Positions 1-8,253 of a stretch of 64,000 nucleotides of DNA are shown here, piece by piece. Made by a program: the position numbers and the translations under genes. This DNA comes from Bradyrhizobium sp. WBAH42 (lineage in GTDB: Bacteria > Pseudomonadota > Alphaproteobacteria > Rhizobiales > Xanthobacteraceae), in contig NZ_CP036533.1 of NCBI RefSeq assembly GCF_024585265.1, forward strand, positions 7,387,001-7,451,000, in the 5' to 3' direction. Below the pieces are notes generated by a model. That model had not been told where the DNA came from and made no database searches. It saw nothing but the letters and a program-made list of their open reading frames with translations. Numbering within the stretch: position 1 is the first letter of the stretch; each line of letters begins with the position of its first letter.

Positions 1-956
1 ACGCCACCGTTGTCGTCGACGACGTAGAAGGACGGCTTGCCGCCCTCGTTGAACAGCGCCGACAGCGGCAGCCGCGCGACCCGCTCGGTCGCGGCATCCG
101 ACAGCGTCAGCGTCGCGGTCATGCCGAGCGCGACCTTGTCGTCGGCCTCGGGCAGCGAGAACTTTGCCAGATAGGTGCGCGTGGCGGGATCCGCCGCCGG
201 CGCGATCTCGCGCAGCTTGGCCGTGTATTTCTTGTTCGGCTCGGACCAAAGAGTGACGCTGGCGACGCCCGACTTGGCACGTCCAACCAGCGTCTCAGGG
301 ATCGCGACGACCGCTTCCTTCTCGGCAAAGCGGGCGACACGGATCGAAGCCTGGCCCGCGGCGACCACCTGGCCGGGCTCGATCAGCGTTGCGGTGACGA
401 CGCCGCGGGCGTCGGCAACGAGCGTCGCGTAGGAAAGGGAATTCTTGGTCAACTCGACCGAGCGCTCGGCCCGGTTCAAGCGCGCACGGGCTTCATCGGC
501 GGCGGCGCGGCTCTGGTCGAGCTGCGCGTCGGTGGTCCAGCCCTTTGCCTTGAGGTCCTTGGCGCGCTGCTCGGCGGCGGCGGCTTGGGCCAGCACGCCG
601 GTTGCGGCGCCCTGCTCGGCAACGGCCTGCTCGGCCTGGAGCTTCAAATCGACCTCGTCGAGGGTGGCGAGCGGCTGGCCGACTTCGACCGTCTGGCCGA
701 CTTCGACGAGGCGCTTGGCGACCTTGCCGGCGACCCGGAAACCGAGATCGCTCTCGATCCTGGGGCGGATGGTGCCGACGAAGCTGCGCTCCGGCGTCTC
801 GGCATCGTAATGGGCGGTTGCCACCAGAACCGGCCGCGGCGGCTCGGCCTTTTCGGCAACGGTGTCATTGCACCCTGCCAGCGAAACGGCCATCAGGGCG
901 AGCGAGGCTCCTACCAAAAGCTTGGAATAGCTCGACAAAACCGACCGGACGAACAT
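1..956 (-). CDS. RND efflux periplasmic adaptor (HlyD/AcrA family), 3' end outside window
   Basis: The reading frame is open from an ATG at 956 to the left edge, so only the N-terminal 318 codons are present. The N-terminus is a lipoprotein signal with lipobox LAGC and acylation Cys29, placing the protein on the periplasmic face of the inner membrane. Next comes a lipoyl/barrel-sandwich half (FVGTIRPRIESDLGFRVAGK), a coiled-coil hairpin rich in Ala, Glu and Gln (about residues 90-165), and the return half-motif ending VVAAGQASIRVARF, followed by a beta-barrel segment. This is the order seen in membrane fusion proteins that link an RND pump to an outer-membrane channel. GGAG lies about 10 nt before the start. 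The pump gene would be expected beyond position 1; substrate is not predictable. Confidence 0.9.
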   Translation of the reverse strand, partial: MFVRSVLSSYSKLLVGASLALMAVSLAGCNDTVAEKAEPPRPVLVATAHYDAETPERSFVGTIRPRIESDLGFRVAGKVAKRLVEVGQTVEVGQPLATLDEVDLKLQAEQAVAEQGAATGVLAQAAAAEQRAKDLKAKGWTTDAQLDQSRAAADEARARLNRAERSVELTKNSLSYATLVADARGVVTATLIEPGQVVAAGQASIRVARFAEKEAVVAIPETLVGRAKSGVASVTLWSEPNKKYTAKLREIAPAADPATRTYLAKFSLPEADDKVALGMTATLTLSDAATERVARLPLSALFNEGGKPSFYVVDDNGG

Positions 957-1093
957 CGAAGGACACTCCTGCATCTCGATTGAGAGGAATGTCGACTGTT
1001 CACTGATAAAAGTCAATAATCGTCAGTCATCAGGAATGCGTGATCGTTAAGGGGTGGTGGAGTACTGAGTGGATGGGCGACAGCGGTGCTATC

Positions 1094-1189
1094 GTAGGGT
1101 GGGCAAAGCGGAGCGTGCCCACCAATCAGGTCAGCGTAGGGGAAGACTGTGGGCACGGCGCGCAAAGGACGCGCCGTTGCCCACCCTGC
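1094..1189. repeat. Intergenic palindromic repeat, family A copy 1
   Basis: It begins GTAGGGTGGGCAAAGC and ends TTGCCCACCCTGC, with inner GTGCCCACC and GTGGGCAC arms, so the whole element can fold into a long interrupted hairpin. A second copy sits at 3042-3118. It lies downstream of the MFS gene and upstream of the efflux adaptor and fills most of that gap. Confidence 0.85.
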
Positions 1190-1200
1190 AAGACCCTGCA

Positions 1201-2538
1201 CTATCGCCCGTGGTCGGCGAATTCGTGCTTGCTGTCGTGGCCGCCGACGAACACCAGGATGCCCGCGAGCAGCGGCAGCACGGCGAGCACAAGCAGACCG
1301 GTCGAGGTCTGCCCCGTCGCTTCCTTGACCCAGCCAATCAGGTACGGCCCGCCGAAACCGGCGAGATTGCCGATCGAGTTGATTAGCGCGATGGCGCCGG
1401 CGGCCGCCGTGCCGGAGAGCCAGGCGGTCGGCAGCGTCCAGAACACGCCGAAGCAGCAGAACACGCCGATCGCGGCGACCGTCAGCACCACCATGGTCAG
1501 CGTGGGATCGGTGAGATAGGAGGAAATGCCGAGCGCAATCGCCGTGAGCAGCAGCGGCGCGCCGACATGCATGACGCGCTCGCGGCTCGCATCCGAATGC
1601 CGCGCCCACAGGATCATGGCGATGGTGCCGAACAGATACGGGATCGCGGTGACGAATCCGGTCTGGGCGTTGGTGAGGCCGAACGCCTTGACGATCTGCG
1701 GCAGCCAGAACTGCATGCCGTAGAGCGCGCCGACGAAGCCGAAATAGATCAGGCTGAGCGCGATTACCTTCGGTGAAGACAGCGCCTCGCCGAGCGAGAA
1801 ATGCTTCACCGCCTGCTTGGCCGCAATCTCCGAATCGAGCTTCGCCTTGAGCCACGCCTTCTGCTCGGCCGAGAGCCAGTCCGCCTTCTCCGGCTTGTCG
1901 GTGAGGTAGAACCAGGTGACGATGCCGAGCAGCACCGACGGGATGCCCTCGATGATGAACAGCCATTGCCAGCCTTTCAGCCCCATCATGCCGTCGAGCC
2001 CGAGCAACAGGCCCGAGATCGGCGCGCCGATCACGGTCGAGACCGGCACCGCAATGGCGAAGGCCGCAAGAAAGCGGGCGCGATATTCGGCCGGATACCA
2101 ATAGGTGAGATAGAGGATGATGCCCGGGAAGAAGCCGGCTTCGGCCACGCCGAGCAGGAAGCGCAGCACATAGAAGCTGGTGACGCCGCTGACCATTGCC
2201 ATCAGCGCCGAGATGATGCCCCAGGTCACCATGATCCGGGCGATCCAGCGGCTGGCGCCGAATTTCTCCAGCGCCAGATTGCTCGGCACCTCGAAGATGA
2301 AATAGCCGATGAAGAAGATGCCAGCGCCCCAGGAGAAGATCAGCGGCGTGAACTTCAGGTCCGCATTCATGGTCAGCGCGGCAAAGCCGAGATTGACGCG
2401 GTCGAGATAGGAGAAGAAGTAGGCCAGCACCAGGAAGGGAATCAGGCGCCAGGAAATGGCGCGGATGGTCGCGGTTTCGATGTCGCTCTTGGCGCTCTTG
2501 GCACCGCCGACAGAACCGGCATAGGTGGTTTGGCTCAT
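1201..2538 (-). CDS. MFS transporter, anion:cation symporter (ACS) type
   Basis: This 445-residue protein has the twelve hydrophobic segments of the major facilitator superfamily. Segment 1 contains the ACS signature region (FFSYLDRVNLGFA), and the segment 2-3 loop has the G-x-x-x-D/E-like GASRWIARI motif. Members of this family import organic anions such as tartrate, phthalate or hydroxyphenylacetate by proton symport; the substrate here is unknown. Start ATG at 2538 gives a cytoplasmic N-terminus of about 28 residues. It is divergent from the DUF2809 gene, and no catabolic genes adjoin it. Confidence 0.9.
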   Translation of the reverse strand: MSQTTYAGSVGGAKSAKSDIETATIRAISWRLIPFLVLAYFFSYLDRVNLGFAALTMNADLKFTPLIFSWGAGIFFIGYFIFEVPSNLALEKFGASRWIARIMVTWGIISALMAMVSGVTSFYVLRFLLGVAEAGFFPGIILYLTYWYPAEYRARFLAAFAIAVPVSTVIGAPISGLLLGLDGMMGLKGWQWLFIIEGIPSVLLGIVTWFYLTDKPEKADWLSAEQKAWLKAKLDSEIAAKQAVKHFSLGEALSSPKVIALSLIYFGFVGALYGMQFWLPQIVKAFGLTNAQTGFVTAIPYLFGTIAMILWARHSDASRERVMHVGAPLLLTAIALGISSYLTDPTLTMVVLTVAAIGVFCCFGVFWTLPTAWLSGTAAAGAIALINSIGNLAGFGGPYLIGWVKEATGQTSTGLLVLAVLPLLAGILVFVGGHDSKHEFADHGR

Positions 2539-2618
2539 GGCTTCCCCCGGGTTGTTGCTTTTCTAGGGCTCAACAGGCGGTTTTGAGCATCGCGGGCAAA
2601 GAGTCAATGGAGCGAGCA

Positions 2619-3098
2619 ATGCGCGGAGCGCAGCCGGATCAACCCGTGGCGCCGATGCGGATCTCGCTGATCCGCGCCGGCCTCGCGCTCGCGGTGATCG
2701 TCTGCGGGCTGTCGCTGCGCTGGTACGGATTCCCGCTCGGGTTTCCAGCCTTCGTGGTCAAGTATGGCGGCTCGCTGTTATGGGCCACGATGGTGTTTCT
2801 GCTGGTCGGAGCCGTGCTGCCGAGACTCACGCAGACGCAGATTGCGGCGATCGCGGCTGTGATTGCCGTCGTCGTCGAATTCTCCCGGCTGGTGCACACG
2901 CCATGGCTCGATGCGTTCCGGCTGACCACGGCCGGCGCGCTGCTATTGGGGCGCATCTTTTCGCTGTGGAATCTCGTGGCCTACGTGATCGGGATTGCGC
3001 TCGGCGTTTGGATCGATCGAGTTGCCAAGATGCACACCCTCGTAGGATGGGCAAAGCGCAGCGTGCCCACCACAAGCAGATGGTGGGCACGGCGCTAA
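2619..3098 (+). CDS. DUF2809-type small membrane protein with repeat-derived C-terminus
   Basis: The protein has four or five hydrophobic helices and the motif FSRLVHTPWLDAFR, followed by LLLGRIFSLWNLVAYVIGI, typical of the DUF2809 family of unknown function. The frame is open from a TTG at 2583, but ATG 2619 is preceded by GGAG at 6 nt spacing and is preferred; ATG 2607 and ATG 2655 are alternatives. The last roughly 20 residues (VGWAKRSVPTTSRWWARR) are encoded by the family A repeat at 3042-3118, so the native stop has been replaced by read-through into the repeat. Confidence 0.72.
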   Translation: MRGAQPDQPVAPMRISLIRAGLALAVIVCGLSLRWYGFPLGFPAFVVKYGGSLLWATMVFLLVGAVLPRLTQTQIAAIAAVIAVVVEFSRLVHTPWLDAFRLTTAGALLLGRIFSLWNLVAYVIGIALGVWIDRVAKMHTLVGWAKRSVPTTSRWWARR

Positions 3099-3118
3099 CG
3101 CACCTTTGCCCACCCTAC
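3042..3118. repeat. Intergenic palindromic repeat, family A copy 2
   Basis: It begins GTAGGATGGGCAAAGC and ends TTTGCCCACCCTAC, with inner GTGCCCACCA and TGGTGGGCAC arms. It matches the element at 1094-1189 in the same orientation. It overlaps the 3' end of the DUF2809 gene and supplies its last codons and stop. Confidence 0.85.
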
Positions 3119-3135
3119 GGGACCGGTGCCTGGTC

Positions 3136-4296
3136 TCACTCCGCCAGTTGAAACCGTTCGAAGCGATCGAGCTCCTCCTCGATCACGCGCTTCAGCTCCT
3201 TGCGGCCCGCCGTCTTCCTGCCCTGCCCGACCCAGGTCCATTTCTGCATCAAGAGCTTCTTGTTCTGCCGGTCGGTCTTGAGATCGAGCGCGGCGACGAT
3301 CTCGTCGCCGACCAGCACGGGCAGCGCGAAATAGCCGAGCTTGCGCTTGGCCTTCGGCACATAGGCCTCGAACAGATGGTTGTAGCCGAAGATGAGGTTG
3401 GTACGCTTGCGCTGGATGATCAGGGGATCGAACGGCGAAAGGATGTGGACGAGATCGGGCGATACCTCATGCGGCTCGAGCGCTGCGGGCGAGGCCCAGT
3501 GCTCCTGCTTGCCGGCGCCCTCGATCGCGACAGGCACGAGCTCGCCGCGGCGGACGCGCGAGGCGATCAGGCGCGCGACCGGCTTCTTGCTCGGCGCATC
3601 GAGATGGCAGACCGAATCGAGGCTGACCACGCCCTGCGAGCGCAGCGCGCGATCGAGCAGATAGGCCGTGATCTCGCTTGCCGGCGCCGGCTTCGGCAGC
3701 CTGTCCCAGCCGAAATGACGCGTCGTCAGCTCATAGGTCTTGAGCATGCCCTGGCGCTCGCTGATGGTGACGGCGCCGGTATAGAAGGCGAGCTGCAGCG
3801 CCCGCTTCGACGGCTTGCGGCTCTGCCACAGATGCTCCTTCTCGACGAGCACGTCGTCGTCGATGTCACGGATCGTCAGCGGCCCGGTGCGCAGCAGCCG
3901 CATCACCTTGCGCGTGTCGGCCGGCTTCACCGCGGCGAACCATTTGTGCCCCTCGCGGCGGTGCTCGCGCATCGCCGGCAGGAAGAAGCGGAAGTCGTTC
4001 GCCGGCACGTAGGAGAGCGCGTGCGTCCAGTACTCGAACACGGTCTTGTCGATGCTCTGGGCATGGCGCAGATCGGCGCGGTGGTAGGAGGGGATCCGGC
4101 TGAACAGGATGTGGTGATGGCAGCGCTCGATGACGTTGATGGTGTCGATCTGCACATAGCCGAGATGGGCGACAGCGGCCGCGGCGGCCTGTGCGCCTTC
4201 GCCGAACGGGGCGCGCTGATCCAGCCGCTGGGCATGCAGCCAGATCTGCCGGGCCTGTGTCGTGGTGAGCGGGAGTGGTTTGGGCGCGCGAGACAT
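3136..4296 (-). CDS. YcaQ-type winged-helix protein (putative DNA crosslink glycosylase family)
   Basis: This 386-residue protein matches the winged-helix DNA-binding YcaQ/AlkZ-like family. It has an N-terminal helix-turn-helix start (LTTTQARQIWLHAQRL), a YVQIDTINVIERCHHH block, the EYWTHALSYVP motif, and a C-terminal LSPFDPLIIQRKRTNLIFGY...FEAYVPKAKRKLGYF block. Family members such as E. coli YcaQ unhook DNA interstrand crosslinks; whether this one does is inferred. The same frame runs upstream to 4920, but family similarity begins at MSRAPKPLP (ATG 4296). No strong ribosome site precedes it. Confidence 0.85.
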   Translation of the reverse strand: MSRAPKPLPLTTTQARQIWLHAQRLDQRAPFGEGAQAAAAAVAHLGYVQIDTINVIERCHHHILFSRIPSYHRADLRHAQSIDKTVFEYWTHALSYVPANDFRFFLPAMREHRREGHKWFAAVKPADTRKVMRLLRTGPLTIRDIDDDVLVEKEHLWQSRKPSKRALQLAFYTGAVTISERQGMLKTYELTTRHFGWDRLPKPAPASEITAYLLDRALRSQGVVSLDSVCHLDAPSKKPVARLIASRVRRGELVPVAIEGAGKQEHWASPAALEPHEVSPDLVHILSPFDPLIIQRKRTNLIFGYNHLFEAYVPKAKRKLGYFALPVLVGDEIVAALDLKTDRQNKKLLMQKWTWVGQGRKTAGRKELKRVIEEELDRFERFQLAE

Positions 4297-4418
4297 TGCG
4301 AGGAGGAATGTAGCGAGATTCGCGCCGGGAGAAAGAACCTGAGCAGAACCGAAAAAGAAAAAGCCGCGCTGCCATCTGCTGCCAGCGCGGCCAGAACGTG
4401 CAAGTTCGGCAGGAAACC

Positions 4419-4664
4419 TTACTTCATCGCCAGAGATTTTTCGGCGCTCATGTAGTGCTTGCAGGCGGCGCTCATGTTGCCTTTGCTCATCTCGGAATTG
4501 GCCGAGGCCATCGACTTCCTCGCTGCCATCTTGCCCGGCGTGTCTTCGCCGCCCAGCCCGCCAACGAGCTTTGCCATGTTCGCACTGGTGCATGCCATCT
4601 TGGCGGCGGATGCGGGAGACAGAGCAAGTGCAACGAACGTTGCCGCGAGCAACAGGGTCTTCAT
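4419..4664 (-). CDS. Small secreted hypothetical protein
   Basis: This is an 81-residue protein with a clear signal peptide (MKTLLLAATFVALALSPASA, cleaved after ASA), leaving about 60 residues rich in Met, Ala, Lys and Ser with two Cys (MACTSA and AACKHY). ATG 4664 has GGAGGAG seven nt upstream, which supports a real gene; a TTG one codon earlier is not needed. The mature part looks like a short helical periplasmic protein. I do not recognise a named family. It sits alone between the YcaQ-like gene and another small gene on the same strand. Confidence 0.75.
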   Translation of the reverse strand: MKTLLLAATFVALALSPASAAKMACTSANMAKLVGGLGGEDTPGKMAARKSMASANSEMSKGNMSAACKHYMSAEKSLAMK

Positions 4665-4762
4665 CAATTTCTCCTCCGGAAACGAAGCCGGCTACATGCC
4701 GGCCAACGCAGCATCCATCTTTCCCGGACAAACGGCTCGCAGAGAAGATATTTTCGTTGCGC

Positions 4763-5080
4763 CTAACGTGCGGCTTTTGGGCGCTCCCCGACGCTGCCGG
4801 TCGCCACATCGGGTTCACACGACGCCTTGCCGCGCCCCTCCGACTGGCACCGATAGACACTGCCGGTGAGACGATCGACCAGCCAGATGTTCTCCTCGGT
4901 CGGCCCTTCCAGGCCGACATAGCGGGAGGTCAGCCCCGTGATCAGTGTCGACAGCAGGATCGCCACCGCGATCATCGCCGCGCCGATATAGATGGGCATT
5001 GTGCTCGGGGTCACTGTCCGGTCCGGCGGGCCGCTGCGATGGAACTGATAGTCGCGCTGATAGTCACTTGGCCTCGGCAC
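4763..5080 (-). CDS. Hypothetical single-pass membrane protein
   Basis: This is a 105-residue frame with GTG start. It has a polar N-terminus rich in Tyr, Arg and Pro, one hydrophobic helix at about residues 29-50 (MPIYIGAAMIAVAILLSTLI), and a C-terminal region with two Cys (YRCQSEG and ASCEP). The topology suggests an inner-membrane protein with a short periplasmic tail. AGGGAGG lies about 13 nt before the GTG, which is far; an internal ATG at the membrane helix is an alternative start. No family assigned. Confidence 0.55.
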   Translation of the reverse strand: MPRPSDYQRDYQFHRSGPPDRTVTPSTMPIYIGAAMIAVAILLSTLITGLTSRYVGLEGPTEENIWLVDRLTGSVYRCQSEGRGKASCEPDVATGSVGERPKAAR

Positions 5081-5285
5081 AGGACGGAACTCGCCTCCCT
5101 TCGCGTCAAATTGTCGAATGATTGAAGCGTGCTAGGCGGGCATCTGGTCGAATTCTTGTTCGCGGGCGGGCGGTGCGGCGACGCCTTTGCGACGTTCGGG
5201 TTTCCCGGAACCCGCGACTGCCGGCTCGAAAGCAGACTGCGAACGATCGAACCGGACCAGAGTGCCCTCGGCTCGTCGTTTCGAA

Positions 5286-5301
5286 TGTGACCAAGATCAC
5301 A
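5286..5301. promoter_or_regulatory. CRP-type palindrome upstream of the OmpA-family gene
   Basis: The sequence TGTGA-CCAAGA-TCACA matches the TGTGA-N6-TCACA consensus of CRP-family regulators at all ten fixed positions. Its right edge is 71 bp before the start codon of the downstream OmpA-family gene, a plausible promoter position. The arms differ from the TTGA-N6-TCAA box of FixK/FNR proteins. Function is inferred from position and consensus only. Confidence 0.6.
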
Positions 5302-5372
5302 TCGACGCCGTTGAACCTGCCTTAGGCTCGCAGCATCAAATCGCCATCAGGCGTAACAGCGAGGATACGACA

Positions 5373-6014
5373 ATGACCCGTTTTGATAAATTCTTTGGAC
5401 TGAAGGCGATAACCCTCTCCGCAGCCCTGTCGATGACGGCGGGCCTTGCGCTGGCCGGCGACAACAACTTCTCCGCCGACCAGATCGTCGATGCGCTGAA
5501 GCCGAAGCCGGCGACGCGCGGCCTGTCCGTTGGCCCCCAGGCCGACACGACCGTGCAGGCCAAGGAAGCGACCTTCCTGAACACCGTGCGGAACCGCTCG
5601 ACCCGGTCGCTCTCGACGGGCGAGCGCGAGCAGATCGCCGAGCTCGCTGCGACCAAGCCGAAAATCGATCTGGAGATCCAGTTCGACTACAACTCGGCCG
5701 ACATCGCCAAGACGTCGGTGGCCTCGGTCCAGGCGCTCGGCAAGGCGCTGTCCGATCCGGCGCTGAAGGGCTCGACCTTCGTCGTCGCCGGCCACACCGA
5801 CGCGACGGGTGGCGAAGCATACAATCAAGGTCTCTCCGAACGGCGCGCCGACACCATCAAGAAGTACCTGATGCAGAATTACGGCCTCAACGGCAACGAT
5901 CTCGTCACCGTCGGCTACGGCGAGACCAAGCTGAAGGATGCAGCCAACGGCGCCGACCCGATCAACCGCCGGGTCCAGGTCGTGAACATGGACACCAAGA
6001 CCGCGGCGAAGTAA
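5373..6014 (+). CDS. OmpA-family peptidoglycan-binding protein
   Basis: The 213-residue product has a signal peptide (cleaved near ALAGD, about residue 27), a linker of about 70 residues, and a C-terminal OmpA-like domain. That domain shows IQFDYNSADI, VAGHTDATGGEAYNQGLSERRA and DPINRRVQV, the family's peptidoglycan-binding pattern with conserved Asp and Arg. There is no beta-barrel half, so it is probably a soluble or anchored periplasmic protein contacting the cell wall. ATG 5373 follows GAGGA; the frame extends upstream, but without a signal peptide. A CRP-type palindrome lies 71 bp upstream. Confidence 0.88.
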   Translation: MTRFDKFFGLKAITLSAALSMTAGLALAGDNNFSADQIVDALKPKPATRGLSVGPQADTTVQAKEATFLNTVRNRSTRSLSTGEREQIAELAATKPKIDLEIQFDYNSADIAKTSVASVQALGKALSDPALKGSTFVVAGHTDATGGEAYNQGLSERRADTIKKYLMQNYGLNGNDLVTVGYGETKLKDAANGADPINRRVQVVNMDTKTAAK

Positions 6015-6068
6015 CTCTCCGCCCCTGGGTGAAACACGCCGCCTGCCGCAGCCCGGCAGGCGGCGAAA

Positions 6069-7421
6069 TCATATCCAGCTTTGGAACAGCATCAGCCGGT
6101 TGAAGCTTCCCATCGAGGTGCCGACGAATGCTGCGGAAATCGGCAGCATCACCGCAAAGCCGGCCGCGGCGATGCCGACATAGACCCACAGCAGCCAGCG
6201 CGGCAGCCCATCGCGGCGCATTGCATAGACCAGCGCCAGCGACGCCGCTGTCGCGGCCGGCAGATAGTAGTAGATGAAGCCCAGCGTGCGCGGCAGCAAC
6301 GCCCAGGCGAGCCAGGGGCCGAAGTAGAATGCCGCGATCAGGAATGCGTCCCAGCGCCGCGCCACGATGAAGTCGCGCAGCACGATGGCGAGTGCGAGCA
6401 GTGCCGGCCACAGCACGAGGGGATTGCCGAGGAAGACGATCGCAGCGACGTGGTCCTCCGCCGTCTTGTCGAACAGGAACCAGACCGGGCGCGCGAGCAG
6501 CGGCCAGGACGGCCATGCGCTCATATAGGTGTGGCCGGCGATGGCCGTCGTGGTGTTGTCGGCAAAGATCCGCCGCTGCGCCTCGATCAAGTCCGGCAGT
6601 GACAATCCGTAGAGCGGAACGAAGGCGGCAAGATAAGTCATGCCCGGCAGGACGGCGAAGCAGAGCGCGACATGATGCAGCTTCAGGCCGGGCCAAAGCT
6701 CCGGCCGATACCAGTCGTCCGGCTTTGCATCGGCGAACAGCGTGTGCCAGCCCTGCATCAGGCGGATCACGGCAACGGCGACGATGCAGACGCCGAGCGG
6801 GAACAGGCCGCTCCATTTACACGCGGCCGCAAGGCCGAACAGGCTGCCCGCCACCGCGAACAGCGCTTGCGGCCGCTCCCTGCGAAACCCATGCATGAAG
6901 GCGGCGGTCGCGAGCAGGCCGAAGCCGAGCGCGAAGATGTCCAGCATCGCGATGCGCGCCTGCACGTAGAGCATCTGGTTGAAGGCCGCGATCAGCGCGG
7001 CGGCGATCGCCGGCGACTGCCCTGCGAACAGCGCGAGTCCGCACAGATAGATCGCGACGATCGCGAGCGCACCGAACAAGGTCGCGGGATAACGCCAGCC
7101 GAGCGCGCTGTCGCCGAAGGTTGCGATCGATGCCGCGATCAGCTCCTTGGCCAGCGGCGGATGCATCGGATTGAGCATCGGCTGCGACATCGCAGGCGCC
7201 AGCATCTGGCGCGCCGCCGGCACGTAATGCACCTCGTCGAAGACGAATTTTTCCGGCGTGGTGACGCCGATCAGCAGCGCGAGATGCGCGATCAGGAAGA
7301 TCGCGACAGCGATCACTGCGCTCCGCGACACCGCCGGAACCGCAGGCAATTCGCGCGTCTTTTGTGGGGCTGTCTTGCGTGGCAAATTGGCTGCACCGCG
7401 GAGAAAAAGAAACTGCTCCAC
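6069..7421 (-). CDS. Dolichyl-phosphate-mannose protein mannosyltransferase-like (GT39) membrane enzyme
   Basis: This 450-residue polytopic protein carries the GT39/PMT signature: an acidic motif after the first membrane helix (VFDEVHYVPAARQM), followed by MHPPLAKELIA, then about ten further hydrophobic segments. The family moves mannose or another sugar from a polyprenyl phosphate donor to protein or lipid acceptors on the outer face of the inner membrane. A GTG at 7421 is taken as the start, although no clear ribosome site is visible. It is divergent from the FecR-domain gene; acceptor unknown. Confidence 0.85.
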   Translation of the reverse strand: MEQFLFLRGAANLPRKTAPQKTRELPAVPAVSRSAVIAVAIFLIAHLALLIGVTTPEKFVFDEVHYVPAARQMLAPAMSQPMLNPMHPPLAKELIAASIATFGDSALGWRYPATLFGALAIVAIYLCGLALFAGQSPAIAAALIAAFNQMLYVQARIAMLDIFALGFGLLATAAFMHGFRRERPQALFAVAGSLFGLAAACKWSGLFPLGVCIVAVAVIRLMQGWHTLFADAKPDDWYRPELWPGLKLHHVALCFAVLPGMTYLAAFVPLYGLSLPDLIEAQRRIFADNTTTAIAGHTYMSAWPSWPLLARPVWFLFDKTAEDHVAAIVFLGNPLVLWPALLALAIVLRDFIVARRWDAFLIAAFYFGPWLAWALLPRTLGFIYYYLPAATAASLALVYAMRRDGLPRWLLWVYVGIAAAGFAVMLPISAAFVGTSMGSFNRLMLFQSWI

Positions 7422-7549
7422 GTCATTGAACGCATTCTGCCGCTACTGTCACTAAGCATGACGCACGTCCTGCGCCGCTTGTGATAATTCCGCCACATCA
7501 GAAGCGCGCGCGATCCGGTACGATCAGGGACACATCGATCGGTTGCGAA

Positions 7550-8251
7550 ATGAATTTGCGTTTTTGGCTTTTACCCACACTGCTCACGGCCGCAATCTGC
7601 GCGACGTCCGGCGCAAAGGCGCAGACGCGCGTCGGCGAGGCCGTCGTGATTCAGAACGAAGTGGTGCGCGTCGCCGCGACCACGACGCCGATCAATGTCG
7701 GCGACAGCATGCTGCGCGACGAGACCGTGCGGACCGGCGCCGACAGCGCGGCGCGTTTCGTGATGGCCGACAGCACCAACCTGTCGCTCGGCCCGAGCGC
7801 AACGCTGAAGCTCGACCGCACCGTCTTCAACGACGAGCACAGCTATCGCGACGTCGCGATCCGCATGACCACCGGCGCCTTCCGCTTCGTCACCGGACGC
7901 TCCGACAAGGCCGCCTACAAGATCACGACGCCGCTCGCCACCATCGGCGTGCGCGGCACCACGCTCGACATTCTCTCGCAGCGCGGGCGCTCCGTCGTCG
8001 TGCTTCAGGACGGCGCGGCCAGCGTCTGCACGAAGAGCGGCCAGTGCGTGCAACTCACGCAGCCCGACGACACTGCCATCATCACCTCGACCGGCGGCAA
8101 GGTGAGCATCACCAAGACCAACACGCCGCCCTGGACCTTCGCCGCCAACTGCGCCGCGAGCGCCGGGTTATGCGCGGTCAACCAGTACGCCGGCGCCTCG
8201 CCGACCATCACGCCCGCCGTCCAGGACGACGGCATGCTGTGCGGGCGGTGA
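7550..8251 (+). CDS. FecR-domain secreted protein
   Basis: The 233-residue product has a signal peptide ending AKA (about residue 24) and a FecR domain: GDSMLRDETVRTGADSAARFVMADSTNLSLGP, then TGAFRFVTG and a PLATIGVRGTTLDI block. In this family the domain is a periplasmic beta structure; here there is no transmembrane segment, no sigma-factor partner and no TonB receptor nearby. The C-terminal region holds paired Cys. ATG 7550 gives the signal peptide; the longer upstream frame does not. Its TGA is shared with a GTG of the next gene, so the two are translationally coupled and likely work together at the cell surface. Confidence 0.82.
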   Translation: MNLRFWLLPTLLTAAICATSGAKAQTRVGEAVVIQNEVVRVAATTTPINVGDSMLRDETVRTGADSAARFVMADSTNLSLGPSATLKLDRTVFNDEHSYRDVAIRMTTGAFRFVTGRSDKAAYKITTPLATIGVRGTTLDILSQRGRSVVVLQDGAASVCTKSGQCVQLTQPDDTAIITSTGGKVSITKTNTPPWTFAANCAASAGLCAVNQYAGASPTITPAVQDDGMLCGR

Positions 8252-8253
8252 CG

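Noticed and set aside
4297..4920. N-terminal extension of the YcaQ-like protein
   Set aside because: The frame is open to 4920 but passes through the small secreted-protein gene region and lacks family similarity; ATG 4296 fits the normal start.
5106..5325. Short frames on both strands upstream of the OmpA-family gene
   Set aside because: Both are Arg-rich with no signal or domain and overlap the CRP-type palindrome region.
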